A stretch of 64,000 nt of DNA, from assembly GCA_002384855.1 (NCBI GenBank), contig DGBP01000030.1:1-64000 (forward strand), written 5' to 3'. The position numbers and the translations under genes were made by a program. Below the pieces are notes generated by a model, which did not search any database, was not told the origin of the DNA, and worked only from the letters and a program-made list of their open reading frames with translations. The number at the start of each line of letters is the position of its first letter. Within the stretch, counting starts at the first letter, position 1. The stretch is from Nocardioidaceae bacterium UBA4001. Its GTDB lineage: Bacteria > Actinomycetota > Actinomycetes > Propionibacteriales > Nocardioidaceae. Positions 1 through 7,325 of this stretch are shown piece by piece.

Positions 1-1
1 C

Positions 2-262
2 CACCGTCCGGGGTCAGGGCCAGACTGCTACCGCATGGTCGCCCGCATCGCGAAGGCCGCCCGCATCCCACGGCACATCAGTCCGCACTCCCTGCGTCAC
101 GCCGCGATCACCAACGCCCTCGACGCCGGAGTCCCGCTACGCGACGCCCAGATCCTCGCCCGACACGCCGACCCCCGCACCACCGAGCACTACGACCGCG
201 CCCGCGGCAACCTCGACCGCCACGGTGTCCACTTCCTCACCGCCTATGTCGCCGGCGTCTGA
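2..262 (+). CDS. Tyrosine recombinase (integrase), C-terminal fragment cut by window edge
   Basis: This is the C-terminal catalytic part of a phage-integrase-type tyrosine recombinase; the frame is open to the left edge, so the N-terminus lies outside the window. Visible active-site motifs are H-x-x-R-H (HSLRH, bases 86-100), a later ARH at the HxxR/W position, and the nucleophilic tyrosine in TEHYDRA (codon 191-193), with the usual spacing. Such enzymes integrate or excise mobile elements by a covalent 3'-phosphotyrosine intermediate. It stands at the head of an island-like stretch that ends near a tRNA-Leu-like 3' fragment at 6652. Whether the gene is full length and active cannot be judged here. 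Confidence 0.85.
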   Translation, partial: HRPGSGPDCYRMVARIAKAARIPRHISPHSLRHAAITNALDAGVPLRDAQILARHADPRTTEHYDRARGNLDRHGVHFLTAYVAGV

Positions 263-299
263 CCAGCACGGGCGGGGCGGGCAGCCATGCCCGCACGGG

Positions 300-593
300 T
301 CAGGCCGACTGGAGCGGGAGGATCGCCTCAAGCGCGTCGCCCAGGTGGTCCTTCTCCACTTCAAGGTCGTAACGGGTCTGAAGATTCAGCCAGAAGCGGT
401 CCGTCGTTCCGAAATAGCGAGCAAGCCGCAGTGCCGTGTCCGCGGTGATCCGGCGCTTGCCGTGCACGATCTCGTTGATTCGGCGCGGAGGCACGCCAAT
501 CGACACCGCGAGACGGTGCTGCGTCACCCCGAGAGGCTCCAGGAACTCCTCCAGGAGCACCTCGCCAGGGTGGATCGGTGCGATCGTCGCCAT
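300..593 (-). CDS. higA: HigA-type antitoxin, XRE helix-turn-helix
   Basis: A 97-residue HigA-family antitoxin. The N-terminus (MATIAPIHPGEVLLEEF) is the family signature, followed by an XRE helix-turn-helix around residues 20-60 and the C-terminal segment FWLNLQTRYDL typical of HigA. An upstream in-frame start would add 21 Arg/Trp-rich residues running into the preceding gene, so ATG at 593 is preferred. It is the second gene of a higB-higA operon, 10 bases after the toxin stop, the usual reversed HigBA order. The family binds the toxin and represses the operon; the likely operator is the palindrome at 895-913. Confidence 0.92.
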   Translation of the reverse strand: MATIAPIHPGEVLLEEFLEPLGVTQHRLAVSIGVPPRRINEIVHGKRRITADTALRLARYFGTTDRFWLNLQTRYDLEVEKDHLGDALEAILPLQSA

Positions 594-603
594 ATAGCAC
601 CTC

Positions 604-897
604 CTAGTGGTAGTCCACGATCTCCACGTCCTCTGGACCCGCCGCAGTCCAGACAAAGCAGATCCGCCACTGCTGGTTGATCCTGACGCTGTACTGACCT
701 GCCCGGTCGCCCTTCAGCGCCTCCAGCCGGTTGCCCGGCGGAACCCTAAGATCCTCGAGCAGCTCCGCAGCGTCCAACATCGCCAACTTCCTCAAGGCCA
801 CCCGCTGAATCCGCGGATCGAGCACCTTGACGCGCTGACGTGACCACAGCCGCTCGGTCGTGGCATCCCGAAACGACCTGATCACGACGACCAGCAT
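604..897 (-). CDS. higB: HigB-type toxin, RelE superfamily mRNA interferase
   Basis: A 97-residue HigB/RelE-fold protein. The family cleaves mRNA on the ribosome. Recognisable segments are IRSFRDATTERLW at the N-terminus, ALRKLAMLDAAELLEDL, PPGNRLEALKGDRAGQ and the terminal strand QYSVRINQQWRICFVW, ending VEIVDYH as in HigB homologues. The first gene of the pair with higA. The ATG at 897 lies inside a perfect palindrome and has no visible Shine-Dalgarno sequence; GTG at 885 would give a start closer to the family consensus (VIRSFRD), so the exact start is uncertain. Confidence 0.92.
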   Translation of the reverse strand: MLVVVIRSFRDATTERLWSRQRVKVLDPRIQRVALRKLAMLDAAELLEDLRVPPGNRLEALKGDRAGQYSVRINQQWRICFVWTAAGPEDVEIVDYH

Positions 898-913
898 AAC
901 GCGACGCGTTATG
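895..913. promoter_or_regulatory. Perfect inverted repeat, likely HigA operator
   Basis: CATAACGCG-A-CGCGTTATG is a perfect 9-1-9 palindrome covering the proposed ATG of higB (895-897) and the bases just upstream. Position and symmetry fit the autoregulatory operator of a HigA dimer. Function is inferred from family behaviour. Confidence 0.65.
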
Positions 914-1084
914 GCCGTCTAGAAGGCGCGACACTCCGCCGCGAACGCAGTGACGCCGGGGCCCCGCTAGCTCCCGCTGATGAATGACCGAACTCTTGTG
1001 TCGCGCAGCCTAGGATCGACGACGGTCAACGAGCTCCTCGAGCCGAGTGCAGAGGGCAATTGACGACGACCGAGGGGGGCGCCG

Positions 1085-1720
1085 ATGTCACTCACACGGA
1101 TCCACAACTTCTCCATCTCCCTCGACGGCTTCGCCACGGGCGAGCCGCAGACCGCCGAGGCACCGTTCGGTCATGCGGGCGAGCGGCTGCACGAGTGGAT
1201 GTTCGGCACCCGGTTCTGGGACGCGGGCGGAACCGCTGGAGTCGACAACGCCTTCGCTGAGCGCCACAGACACGGCATCGGCGCCGAGATCATGGGCGCC
1301 AACAAGTTCGGCCCACCCGGATGGCACGACGACCCGGACTGGAAGGGCTGGTGGGGGCCGAATCCGCCGTTCCGCACCCCGACGTTCGTTCTCACCCACC
1401 ATCCGCGACCCGCGCTCGAGATGGAGGGCGGCACCACGTTCCACTTCCTCGACGCCGCCCCGGCCGAGGCACTCGAGATCGCTCGCAAAGCGGCCGATGG
1501 ACAGGACGTCCGGATCGACCGCGGCGCCACCGTCGTACGCGACTTCCTCGCCGTCGGGCTGGTCGACCATATGCATCTCGTCCAGGTCCCGATCGTGCTC
1601 GGTCGCGGCGTCCGCGTCTGGGACGGCCTGGACTCCCTCGAGGATGCCTACGACGTCGAGGCGGTCTCGGCCCCCAGCGGCGTCACCCACCTCACGTTCA
1701 CGCGCAAGCTCACTCGATAG
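1085..1720 (+). CDS. Dihydrofolate reductase-like (RibD C-terminal domain) protein, copy 1
   Basis: A 211-residue single-domain protein of the DHFR/RibD-C family, with an N-terminal strand and loop (SLTRIHNFSISLDGFATGE), a mid-protein GANKFGP segment and the C-terminal VQVPIVLGRGVRVWDGL strand characteristic of these NADPH-dependent folds. Substrate unknown. It starts at an ATG with a G-rich upstream sequence (gaggggggcgccg). A close paralogue, roughly 85 percent identical by eye, sits at 10486-11118 in the same orientation. The next gene, a broken VOC protein, begins 10 bases downstream, so the two probably formed an operon. Confidence 0.85.
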   Translation: MSLTRIHNFSISLDGFATGEPQTAEAPFGHAGERLHEWMFGTRFWDAGGTAGVDNAFAERHRHGIGAEIMGANKFGPPGWHDDPDWKGWWGPNPPFRTPTFVLTHHPRPALEMEGGTTFHFLDAAPAEALEIARKAADGQDVRIDRGATVVRDFLAVGLVDHMHLVQVPIVLGRGVRVWDGLDSLEDAYDVEAVSAPSGVTHLTFTRKLTR

Positions 1721-1730
1721 CGTTCAGCGC

Positions 1731-2090
1731 ATGCCCATCAAACTCGAGAACGTCGGGATCGCCGTCCGCGACCTCGAAGCGACGATCGCCTTCTTCACCG
1801 ACCTCGGGTTCACCATCCTCGGCCGTGACACGGTCAGTGGCGAGTGGACCGACACCGCCGTCGGCCTCGACGGCAACCACGCCAACATCGCCATGCTCCA
1901 GACGCCAGACGGCAACGGTCGCCTCGAGCTCTTCGAGTACATCCACCCCGACGCGGTCGAGACGGAGCCCACCCGACCCACGAGATCGGCATGCACCGCG
2001 TGGTCTTCTCGGTCGACGACATCGACGAGGCCCTCGAGATCGCCGCGAGGCACGGCTGCCACCCGCTGCGCGGCCGGCTCGCCGTAGTTG
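1731..2090 (+). pseudogene. Frameshifted and 3'-truncated VOC (glyoxalase/bleomycin-resistance-like) gene
   Basis: From ATG 1731 the reading MPIKLENVGIAVRDLEATI continues as a good VOC domain (paired beta-alpha-beta modules) to about base 1978, ending VETEPTRP. The next conserved stretch, EIGMHRVVFSVDDIDEALEI, is in the +1 frame, so one base seems lost around 1975-1985. The restored frame reaches HGCHPLRG (about 2075) and then loses family similarity, running into the tail of the opposite-strand flavoprotein gene. Both a frameshift and a missing C-terminus make a functional product unlikely. Confidence 0.75.
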
Positions 2091-2095
2091 CCCGC

Positions 2096-3463
2096 TCACA
2101 TCAGTTCGGCAAGTCTGGCCAGTGCGGGGCGCGTGTGGGTCGCCAGGCGTTCCCGCGCGTCGTCCAGCGCGGCGGACCCGGGGTGTCCGGGCGGGATCCG
2201 GGCCGGGTTGAGCGCCACCCGGTCCGCCCACTCCTTGATGTCGGGCTCGGCCGAGAACGACATGGCACTCCGGGTGCCCACGACGGTCATCGTCGCCCAC
2301 TCCCGCATCGAGTTGGGGTAGGGCGACGGCGGGCAGAGGCGGTTCTTCTCGTCGTCGTCCTCGCGGGTCGCCTCGACGTACCCGACGAGTGCCGCGCCGA
2401 AGCACGGAAACCCGGCCCTGATCGGCTGTAGGGTGATCGCCTCGGGGCGCCAGACGGGGACGAGCCCGGGGTGCTTCAGCCCGTCCGCCGCACAGTGCAC
2501 GACCAAGGCGTCGTCGGCGACGGCGACAGACCCGTCCGCGAAGCCCAGCTTGCCCCGGTCCACGGTCTCGATGTGCCCGCGACGTACGACGTTCCCGACG
2601 GTGCGCAACTGCTCGAGCTCCCACGAGGCCAGCGTCGGCGCCCTGGCCATCGTCGGCGTCACCGTGCGGTCGATGCGCAACATGACACCGGCGTCCTCCA
2701 GCCGGAGGAACAGGTCCTCGAGCGAGGCCGCCTCCACGGCCGCCTGCATGGTGTCGGCGGCCATGCCGAGAAAGATCGCGGGATCGGGCTGGACCAGCGC
2801 CCGGTTCAGCATCCACGGGTCGCGGGGCCGCACCCAGCAGACCGCGTCCGGGTCCACCCCGCGCGACAGCAGCCAGATGATCGCGTCGGTGGCGGTCTTG
2901 CCCGACCCGGCGACGACGTACTGGCTCGGCGCCTCCTCCAGTCGTGCCAGGTCGTTGACCGGAACCACCCGGACGCCGTCGGAAACGCCGAACGGGGGCG
3001 GCTTCTCCGCGGGGATGCTGGGGGCCAGGTAGCGGGCGTCGACGATCCGGCACCGCGCCGGCACCTCGAACCGCTCGCCGGAGATCCGCGAGACGACCGT
3101 GCGGTCGCCGAGGTACTCGGTGTTGGGGAAGAACTCGACCTTGCCCGACTCCAGCATCCGGTCGAGCATCCGGGCGTAGTAGGCGCAGATCTCCGACTGG
3201 GACGCCCGCTCCTGAAGGCCCTCCTCAGGTCCGCGCTGCTGCAGCTGACCGCCGCCGAGCAGGGTCGACGCGACGCCGTAGAAGGCCGAGGCCTGGTGCA
3301 GGCGGACGAAGGGGTACGCCTCGAGCCAGTGCCCGCTGGCACTGTGGCGACGGTCGATCAGCGCCACGCGTACGTCGGCGTGGTCGATCAGGGCGTCGGT
3401 GAACGCCATCCCCATCGCACCGGCTCCGACAACGAGGTAGTCGGCGCCGACAGTGCGGGTCAT
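2096..3463 (-). CDS. FAD/NAD(P)-binding oxidoreductase, flavin-monooxygenase-like
   Basis: A 455-residue flavoprotein. The N-terminal dinucleotide-binding fingerprint VVGAGAMG lies at residues 11-18, and a second nucleotide-binding glycine motif, VVAGSGKTATDAI, at 183-195 probably binds NAD(P)H. The two-Rossmann architecture matches FAD-dependent monooxygenases and NAD(P)/FAD proteins of the pyridine-nucleotide-disulfide-reductase clan. ATG at 3463 is chosen because the upstream 15 residues are not conserved in style and the Rossmann strand begins about ten residues after this start. Substrate unknown. It ends next to a truncated VOC gene, suggesting that a rearrangement joined the two. Confidence 0.8.
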   Translation of the reverse strand: MTRTVGADYLVVGAGAMGMAFTDALIDHADVRVALIDRRHSASGHWLEAYPFVRLHQASAFYGVASTLLGGGQLQQRGPEEGLQERASQSEICAYYARMLDRMLESGKVEFFPNTEYLGDRTVVSRISGERFEVPARCRIVDARYLAPSIPAEKPPPFGVSDGVRVVPVNDLARLEEAPSQYVVAGSGKTATDAIIWLLSRGVDPDAVCWVRPRDPWMLNRALVQPDPAIFLGMAADTMQAAVEAASLEDLFLRLEDAGVMLRIDRTVTPTMARAPTLASWELEQLRTVGNVVRRGHIETVDRGKLGFADGSVAVADDALVVHCAADGLKHPGLVPVWRPEAITLQPIRAGFPCFGAALVGYVEATREDDDEKNRLCPPSPYPNSMREWATMTVVGTRSAMSFSAEPDIKEWADRVALNPARIPPGHPGSAALDDARERLATHTRPALARLAELM

Positions 3464-3644
3464 TCCGTAACGATGACACCGCCGCGGCACGGGCGTCCAG
3501 AGGCCCACTCCCCGAGTCGGGCCTTCGTTGCGCGAGCCGTCCGCCTGTCACACGAGGTGCGTCCTTTAGCCGCTTGTCGACTGCGCCGCCTTTTCACGCA
3601 CATGCCGATGAGCGTTCGTCGCACGCGAGTGCCAGACTGCGCAG

Positions 3645-4175
3645 GTGTCATCGGCTACTTTGATCGAACTTGCCCTCGGCGTGCAGCGGTTGCCGTATCG
3701 CTGGCCCGCACCGCCCGATGCGGCCAGCACTGAGAGCGCCGGTGCAGGCACGTGTGCGGGCAAGCATGCGCTGCTCGCGGCGCGTCTCGAATCAGCAAGC
3801 ATTCACAGCGTTCCACTGCTCGTGGTGGGCCCGCTCGCACCTTCCCTGTGGCCCGACCTCGCCGATGAGGCCAAAGGTCTTCTGGAGGTTCACGAATGCC
3901 TCACGGTCCTCACCCCGTGGGCTGGACCGCTGATAGTGGACGTCACCTGGCATCCGGCCGCCGTTGCCGCTGGGTTACCTGGGATGCCGGTCGAGTGGGA
4001 TGGCAGGAGTGACCTGCCGACCGCCGTCATGGCCATCGGGCCGGGTTATGCGGTCAACCGCTCCAGCCTTCGCGAATCGAAGGAGAAGTTGCGAGACAGG
4101 ATGTACAGCCGTCAGCAACGAGAACGTCGTGATCGGATCCTCGCCGAGGTTGCTCGTCGAGCAGCCGCCGTCTGA
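3645..4175 (+). CDS. Transglutaminase-like (papain-like fold) hypothetical protein
   Basis: A 176-residue protein beginning at GTG 3645. It has the pattern of bacterial transglutaminase-like proteins: a Cys in GTCAGKHALLA (Cys37), a His in EVHECLTVL (His83) and an Asp in IVDVTWHP (Asp99), the order expected of a Cys-His-Asp triad. The C-terminus is a charged helix rich in Arg and Glu (residues 140-170). Function not known. No operon partner; the convergent neighbour is a colicin-immunity-like gene. Its somewhat lower GC and position inside the island suggest acquisition, which is inference. Confidence 0.6.
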   Translation: MSSATLIELALGVQRLPYRWPAPPDAASTESAGAGTCAGKHALLAARLESASIHSVPLLVVGPLAPSLWPDLADEAKGLLEVHECLTVLTPWAGPLIVDVTWHPAAVAAGLPGMPVEWDGRSDLPTAVMAIGPGYAVNRSSLRESKEKLRDRMYSRQQRERRDRILAEVARRAAAV

Positions 4176-4207
4176 GGACGTTGCAGCAGCGCACGCTCAT
4201 GCCGCTG

Positions 4208-4429
4208 TCAGAGTTCGACCGGACGGTAGGCCAGCGCTCGTTCAACGACCTCCGCGGCGTTCGGTTCATGACCGAACTCGTCCTGCCAGTAGAAGATCAG
4301 GTCGGATGCGCCGGGACGCAGGACACCGGCCTGGAACTCGGCGACCAGGCGCTCTACTTCGTCGTCGGTCGCATAGTCACCGTCCATGATCCGCTGGACG
4401 AGACCGGTTAGCCGTTCGCGCTCAGACAT
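4208..4429 (-). CDS. Colicin/pyocin immunity-like small protein
   Basis: A 73-residue acidic protein resembling the colicin E/pyocin immunity family: an N-terminal helix pair (RERLTGLVQRIMDGDY, ATDDEVERLVAEFQ) followed by the hallmark ASDLIFYW segment and a C-terminal helix with AAEVVERALAYRP. In colicin immunity proteins the equivalent region carries a GSDLIYYP motif that contacts the nuclease. ATG 4429 is preferred over an upstream start whose extra 50 residues look random. No cognate nuclease bacteriocin gene is adjacent, so it would be an orphan immunity protein or have another role. Confidence 0.6.
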   Translation of the reverse strand: MSERERLTGLVQRIMDGDYATDDEVERLVAEFQAGVLRPGASDLIFYWQDEFGHEPNAAEVVERALAYRPVEL

Positions 4430-4520
4430 GTGTCCGAGCGTCGCAGACTGGCCGCCCCGGGCGCACTCATCTGCCGCTGGTGGTGCATGGAACCGCCAAG
4501 GAGCGGACGTTCCGAGCCGC

Positions 4521-5057
4521 TCAGGTGGGGCGGTAGGTGAGCGCCATGACGCCGTTGGCGAAGGAGTGCGAGTTGGCAAGCTCGAGTTCCACTGGATTGC
4601 TGGTGTCGTCGAACAGCCGGATCCCGGAGCCCACCACGACCGGGTGGACCAAGAGCCGTAGTTCGTCGAGCAGGTGCTCGTCGATCAACGTCCGGACAAG
4701 CGCGCCGCTGCCGTTGACGAGGATGTCCTTGCCTTCCTCCTGCTTGAGCCGTTTGACGGTCCCGCCCACGTCGCCCTCGATCACGGTGGAGTTGTTCCAT
4801 TCCGGCGCCTTCAGAGTGGTTGAGACGACGTACTTGCGGGTGTTGTTCATCCAGTCTGCGTTCGGCACCTCGCTGCCGCGCTGCGGCCATGATGCGGCGA
4901 ACGTCTCGTAGGTGCGACGACCAAGCAGGAGGGTGTCGGACTGGGCGTAGTCCGCCTCCATGGCTGCGAACATGTCGTCGTCAGCCTTCACCCAGCTCTC
5001 CGGCGCTTCGATGACGCTGTCCAGGGTGACGAACAGCCGAGCATTGAGTTTTCGCAT
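4521..5057 (-). CDS. Dihydrofolate reductase-family (RibD C-terminal domain) protein
   Basis: A 178-residue DHFR-like protein. It opens MRKLNARLFVTLDSVIEAPE, a common start for this family, and has the strands DTLLLGRRTYETFAASWP, YVVSTTLKAPEWNNST, ILVNGSGALVRTLID and LLVHPVVVGSGIRLF that frame the NADPH-binding cleft. Members are usually annotated as reductases of unknown substrate. It is a distant relative of the genes at 1085 and 10486 rather than a recent copy. It precedes the immunity-like gene on the same strand by about 90 bases. A-rich leader sequence lies just upstream. Confidence 0.87.
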   Translation of the reverse strand: MRKLNARLFVTLDSVIEAPESWVKADDDMFAAMEADYAQSDTLLLGRRTYETFAASWPQRGSEVPNADWMNNTRKYVVSTTLKAPEWNNSTVIEGDVGGTVKRLKQEEGKDILVNGSGALVRTLIDEHLLDELRLLVHPVVVGSGIRLFDDTSNPVELELANSHSFANGVMALTYRPT

Positions 5058-5265
5058 CTAGATTCTCCTTGGGTCGGACCGACCGGCGCGTCGCTCGTCG
5101 TCGTGCTCAACTCATGAGTCTGCATCAGGTGGCTGGCTCGGGGAACACCCTCATCATCAGATCGCGTGCGTCACCGGGCTTCACCCGATGCAGTCGCCTC
5201 TCGCAGCGGACTGGCCGGCCCGAATCGGATTGCCAGCGCCGGCGATCATTGGCAGCGTGCGAGGC

Positions 5266-5673
5266 ATGACCTCCTATGTCTCCCACACCACCATCGACTG
5301 CGGCAACGCTTACGAGCTCTCGGAGTGGTGGAAGCAGCTTCTCGGCTATGTCGACATCGACGAAGATCCCAATGAGCCGGGACATCGAGAATGCGCCATC
5401 CGTGACCCGGAGACCGGCCACGAGATCCTCTTCATCGAGGTGCCCGAGCCGAAATCCGTGAAGAACCGCATTCACTTCGACCTGCGGCCGCGCACGGGCA
5501 GACGCGACGACGAGATCGAGCGAGTGCTCGAGCTGGGTGCGCGGGAAGTGTCCGACCACCGCGGCCGGTACGGCCCCGGCACCGGATGGGTCGTCCTCGC
5601 CGACCCGGAAGGCAACGAGTTCTGCATCCTCCGCTCGGTGGCCGAGGTAGCCGCCGGCAAACGAGTTCGGTAG
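5266..5673 (+). CDS. VOC family (glyoxalase-like) protein
   Basis: A 135-residue vicinal-oxygen-chelate protein. It starts MTSYVSHTTIDCGNAYELSEWW, and contains GHEILFIEVPEPKSVKNR and the closing strand WVVLADPEGNEFCIL, features of the glyoxalase-like subfamily often called Glyoxalase_6. ATG 5266 is favoured over an in-frame ATG 78 bases earlier because the domain begins immediately after it. The enzyme family binds a divalent metal through His/Glu residues; the reaction here is unknown. Confidence 0.85.
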   Translation: MTSYVSHTTIDCGNAYELSEWWKQLLGYVDIDEDPNEPGHRECAIRDPETGHEILFIEVPEPKSVKNRIHFDLRPRTGRRDDEIERVLELGAREVSDHRGRYGPGTGWVVLADPEGNEFCILRSVAEVAAGKRVR

Positions 5674-5842
5674 CCTCCGGGCGTCACCTTCCCTCCTCCG
5701 GACTGGAGCGCCGAAGACCGAGCTGCCTGCGAGCAGCGCATCGCCCGCATCGACGAACTGGTGCAGGAGCGACTTGCGATGTATCGGTCCACAAACGGAA
5801 GGTCTTCGACATGTTCATCGATCCGGACGGTGCTTGCCACTC
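5674..5842 (+). pseudogene. Degraded coding remnant, family unknown
   Basis: After the VOC stop, one frame reads DWSAEDRAACEQRIARIDELVQ, a plausible helical protein segment (5698-5763), then the sense jumps to another frame with HKRKVFDMFIDPDGACHSHL (about 5791-5850). Neither frame has a start with a ribosome-binding site or a plausible full length. It looks like decayed coding DNA; no function assigned. Confidence 0.3.
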
Positions 5843-5899
5843 TCACCTCGCGTCAGCCGGATCGATGCCGTGCTTGCGCGCGCAATCGTGGAATTCACG
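5843..5899 (-). pseudogene. Remnant of a toxin N-terminus following the antitoxin
   Basis: Overlapping the ancestral antitoxin stop, the minus strand reads REFHDCARKHGIDPADAR and then a TGA. The text resembles the beginning of small toxin-like proteins that often follow ribbon-helix-helix antitoxins in actinobacteria (a DUF4258/BrnT-like start). Nothing of the rest of such a protein can be followed. No start codon is visible. Called only as a remnant. Confidence 0.4.
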
Positions 5900-6143
5900 C
5901 GACGTAGGCGCGGATAGCGGCTCGGATCGCCTCTCAGCGACTCACATGATCAAACTTGGCTCGTTCGGCCAAGGCGGCCAACAGGGTCGCGTCAAGCCGC
6001 ACCGGGACCACGTGCCCGGGTCCGTCCCCGACCGGCTTTCGCCCGCGCTTGCGAAGCCGCTCGACGTCGTAGCCACGTTCGGCTTCGTCTGCCCAGTCCT
6101 GGATGTCCTGCTCGGTGACCGGCTTGCCCTTGATGTTCTCCAC
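5895..6143 (-). pseudogene. Ribbon-helix-helix-type antitoxin interrupted by an in-frame stop
   Basis: From GTG 6143 the frame reads VENIKGKPVTEQDIQDWADEA, then a basic segment LRKRGRKPVGDGPGHVVPVRL and LDATLLAALAERAKFDHVSR, typical of small antitoxins with a C-terminal DNA-binding ribbon-helix-helix. A TGA at 5936-5934 interrupts the sequence where a serine would be expected; beyond it the same frame continues EAIRAAIRAYVA to a second stop at 5897-5895, restoring the family ending. The protein would lose its last helix. With the toxin remnant downstream this is a dead or dying toxin-antitoxin locus. Confidence 0.65.
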
Positions 6144-6218
6144 ACCAATAGCGTTATACGAACTCTGGGACGAGCGCGCACCCCTCTGCGGCTCCCCCAG
6201 GCAAGTAGCCTCCTGACT

Positions 6219-6500
6219 GTGTCCACCAAGGCGGAGCGAAAGGCAGCACGGGACGCGGTTGGTGCCTATCACGAAGCTCAACTGGCCGAACTCATCCGCC
6301 ACGTCGGCGAAGCTGGTGACCGCTTTCGCGCTGGCGAACTCACCGCCTTCGAGACCGACCGGGTCATCTTCCAGTACAGCCGTGCCGCCAGGGAACTCTG
6401 GAAGTTCTGCAACAACACCGACGCCGTGTTCACCGCGGCCGTGATCGGCGAGCGCGCACCGGCGGACTGGTGGGAACGCGGCGCACCGAAGCGTCGATGA
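6219..6500 (+). CDS. Small conserved-looking hypothetical protein
   Basis: A 93-residue protein from GTG 6219. It is mostly helical, with the segments KAERKAARDAVGAYHEAQL and RFRAGELTAFETDRVIFQYS, and ends in a short Trp-containing tail ADWWERG. I do not recognise a named family. It is divergent from the broken antitoxin (75 bases apart), and small helical proteins of this kind occur beside toxin-antitoxin genes in actinobacteria, but no role can be assigned. Codon bias agrees with a real gene. Confidence 0.6.
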   Translation: MSTKAERKAARDAVGAYHEAQLAELIRHVGEAGDRFRAGELTAFETDRVIFQYSRAARELWKFCNNTDAVFTAAVIGERAPADWWERGAPKRR

Positions 6501-6651
6501 GCCCCGTCTGGTGAGGACGCTGGTGAGCGTCCTCACCGCTGTGCACCACGGTGGTGCACCATTGGTCGAAAGCGTGCGCGGAACCAGCGCGAACCGTGCT
6601 CAATATCGGGGCAAACCACCCCAGGCACGCACCTCATGCGGGCGTGAATCA

Positions 6652-6675
6652 GGTTCAAGTCCCCCTCGGACACCA
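6652..6675 (+). repeat. tRNA-Leu-like 3' end, possible attachment site
   Basis: The 24 bases read as a T-arm and acceptor end: GGTTCAAGT, a run of five C, then TCGGACACCA. Actinobacterial tRNA-Leu genes end in nearly this sequence, with six C. The matching 5' half (GTCCGAG acceptor, D-arm, anticodon) is absent from the preceding 100 bases, so only a 3' fragment is present. It is followed directly by a terminator hairpin. Elements that integrate at tRNA 3' ends leave such fragments; here it would mark the right end of the 1-6.7 kb island. Confidence 0.5.
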
Positions 6676-6707
6676 CGACACCCCAGGGATGACCTGGGGT
6701 TCTGTCG
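6676..6707 (+). terminator. Hairpin terminator directly after the tRNA-like end
   Basis: CCCCAGG (6681-6687) pairs with CCTGGGG (6693-6699) around a 5-base loop, and the flanking CGACA/TGTCG extends the stem past a short bulge. It lies immediately 3' of the CCA of the tRNA-like fragment, as expected for a former tRNA terminator. Confidence 0.6.
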
Positions 6708-6757
6708 TTACAGGTGGCCGATGTCGCCACGACGGCCGTGCCGGGCGACAATGGTTC

Positions 6758-7297
6758 ATGGCCATCGACGGTCACCCGGCCGACCGGCAGACGATCCACC
6801 AGGAGCTGGAACGCGTGCGCGTCGACATGCACCGCCTGGTCGCGCGCGCCACCGCGGCCGACCTGCGTCGCCGCACCAACGGGACCCGGTGGACCAACGG
6901 CCAGATGCTGTGGCACATGACCTTCGGCTTCCTCGTCGTCCTACGGCTGCTGCCGCTCGTACGTCTGTTCGGTCGGCCGTCCGACTCGTTCAGCCGCGCC
7001 TTCGCCGCCGTGCTGAACGCAGCCACCCGGCCCTTCCACGCCGTCAACTACCTCGGCTCGGTCGGCGGTGCGCTGGTGTTCCACGGGCCGCGCCTGACCC
7101 GGCAGCTCGACCACACGATCGACCTGCTCCATCGCCGCCTCGACGTCGAGTCCGAGGCCGCACTCGGTCGCCCGATGCACTTCCCGGTCGGCTGGGACCC
7201 GTTCTTCCGCGACACCATGACCCTCGAACAGGTGTACGCCTACGGCGCCCAGCACTACGACTTCCACCGAACCCAGCTCACGCTCGGACGGCCCTGA
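6758..7297 (+). CDS. DinB-family (four-helix) protein
   Basis: A 179-residue protein of the DinB/YfiT-like four-helix-bundle superfamily, whose members are usually metal-binding enzymes or thiol transferases. Helix one carries the pattern ELERVRVDMHRLVARATAAD followed by NGTRWTNGQMLWHMTF, with the conserved His after WTNGQMLW, and a C-terminal QVYAYGAQHYDFHRTQL has the paired His residues that usually complete the metal site. ATG 6758 is taken as start. It is the first intact gene to the right of the putative island boundary. Substrate unknown. Confidence 0.75.
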   Translation: MAIDGHPADRQTIHQELERVRVDMHRLVARATAADLRRRTNGTRWTNGQMLWHMTFGFLVVLRLLPLVRLFGRPSDSFSRAFAAVLNAATRPFHAVNYLGSVGGALVFHGPRLTRQLDHTIDLLHRRLDVESEAALGRPMHFPVGWDPFFRDTMTLEQVYAYGAQHYDFHRTQLTLGRP

Positions 7298-7325
7298 GCT
7301 CGGCAGCCGTGCGTGTCAGGCTGTC

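Noticed and set aside
6545..6676. Complete tRNA gene ending at 6675
   Set aside because: Only the T-arm and acceptor 3' side fit; no matching GTCCGAG 5' strand, D-arm or anticodon stem in the preceding 100 bases, and the 5' T-stem strand does not pair well.
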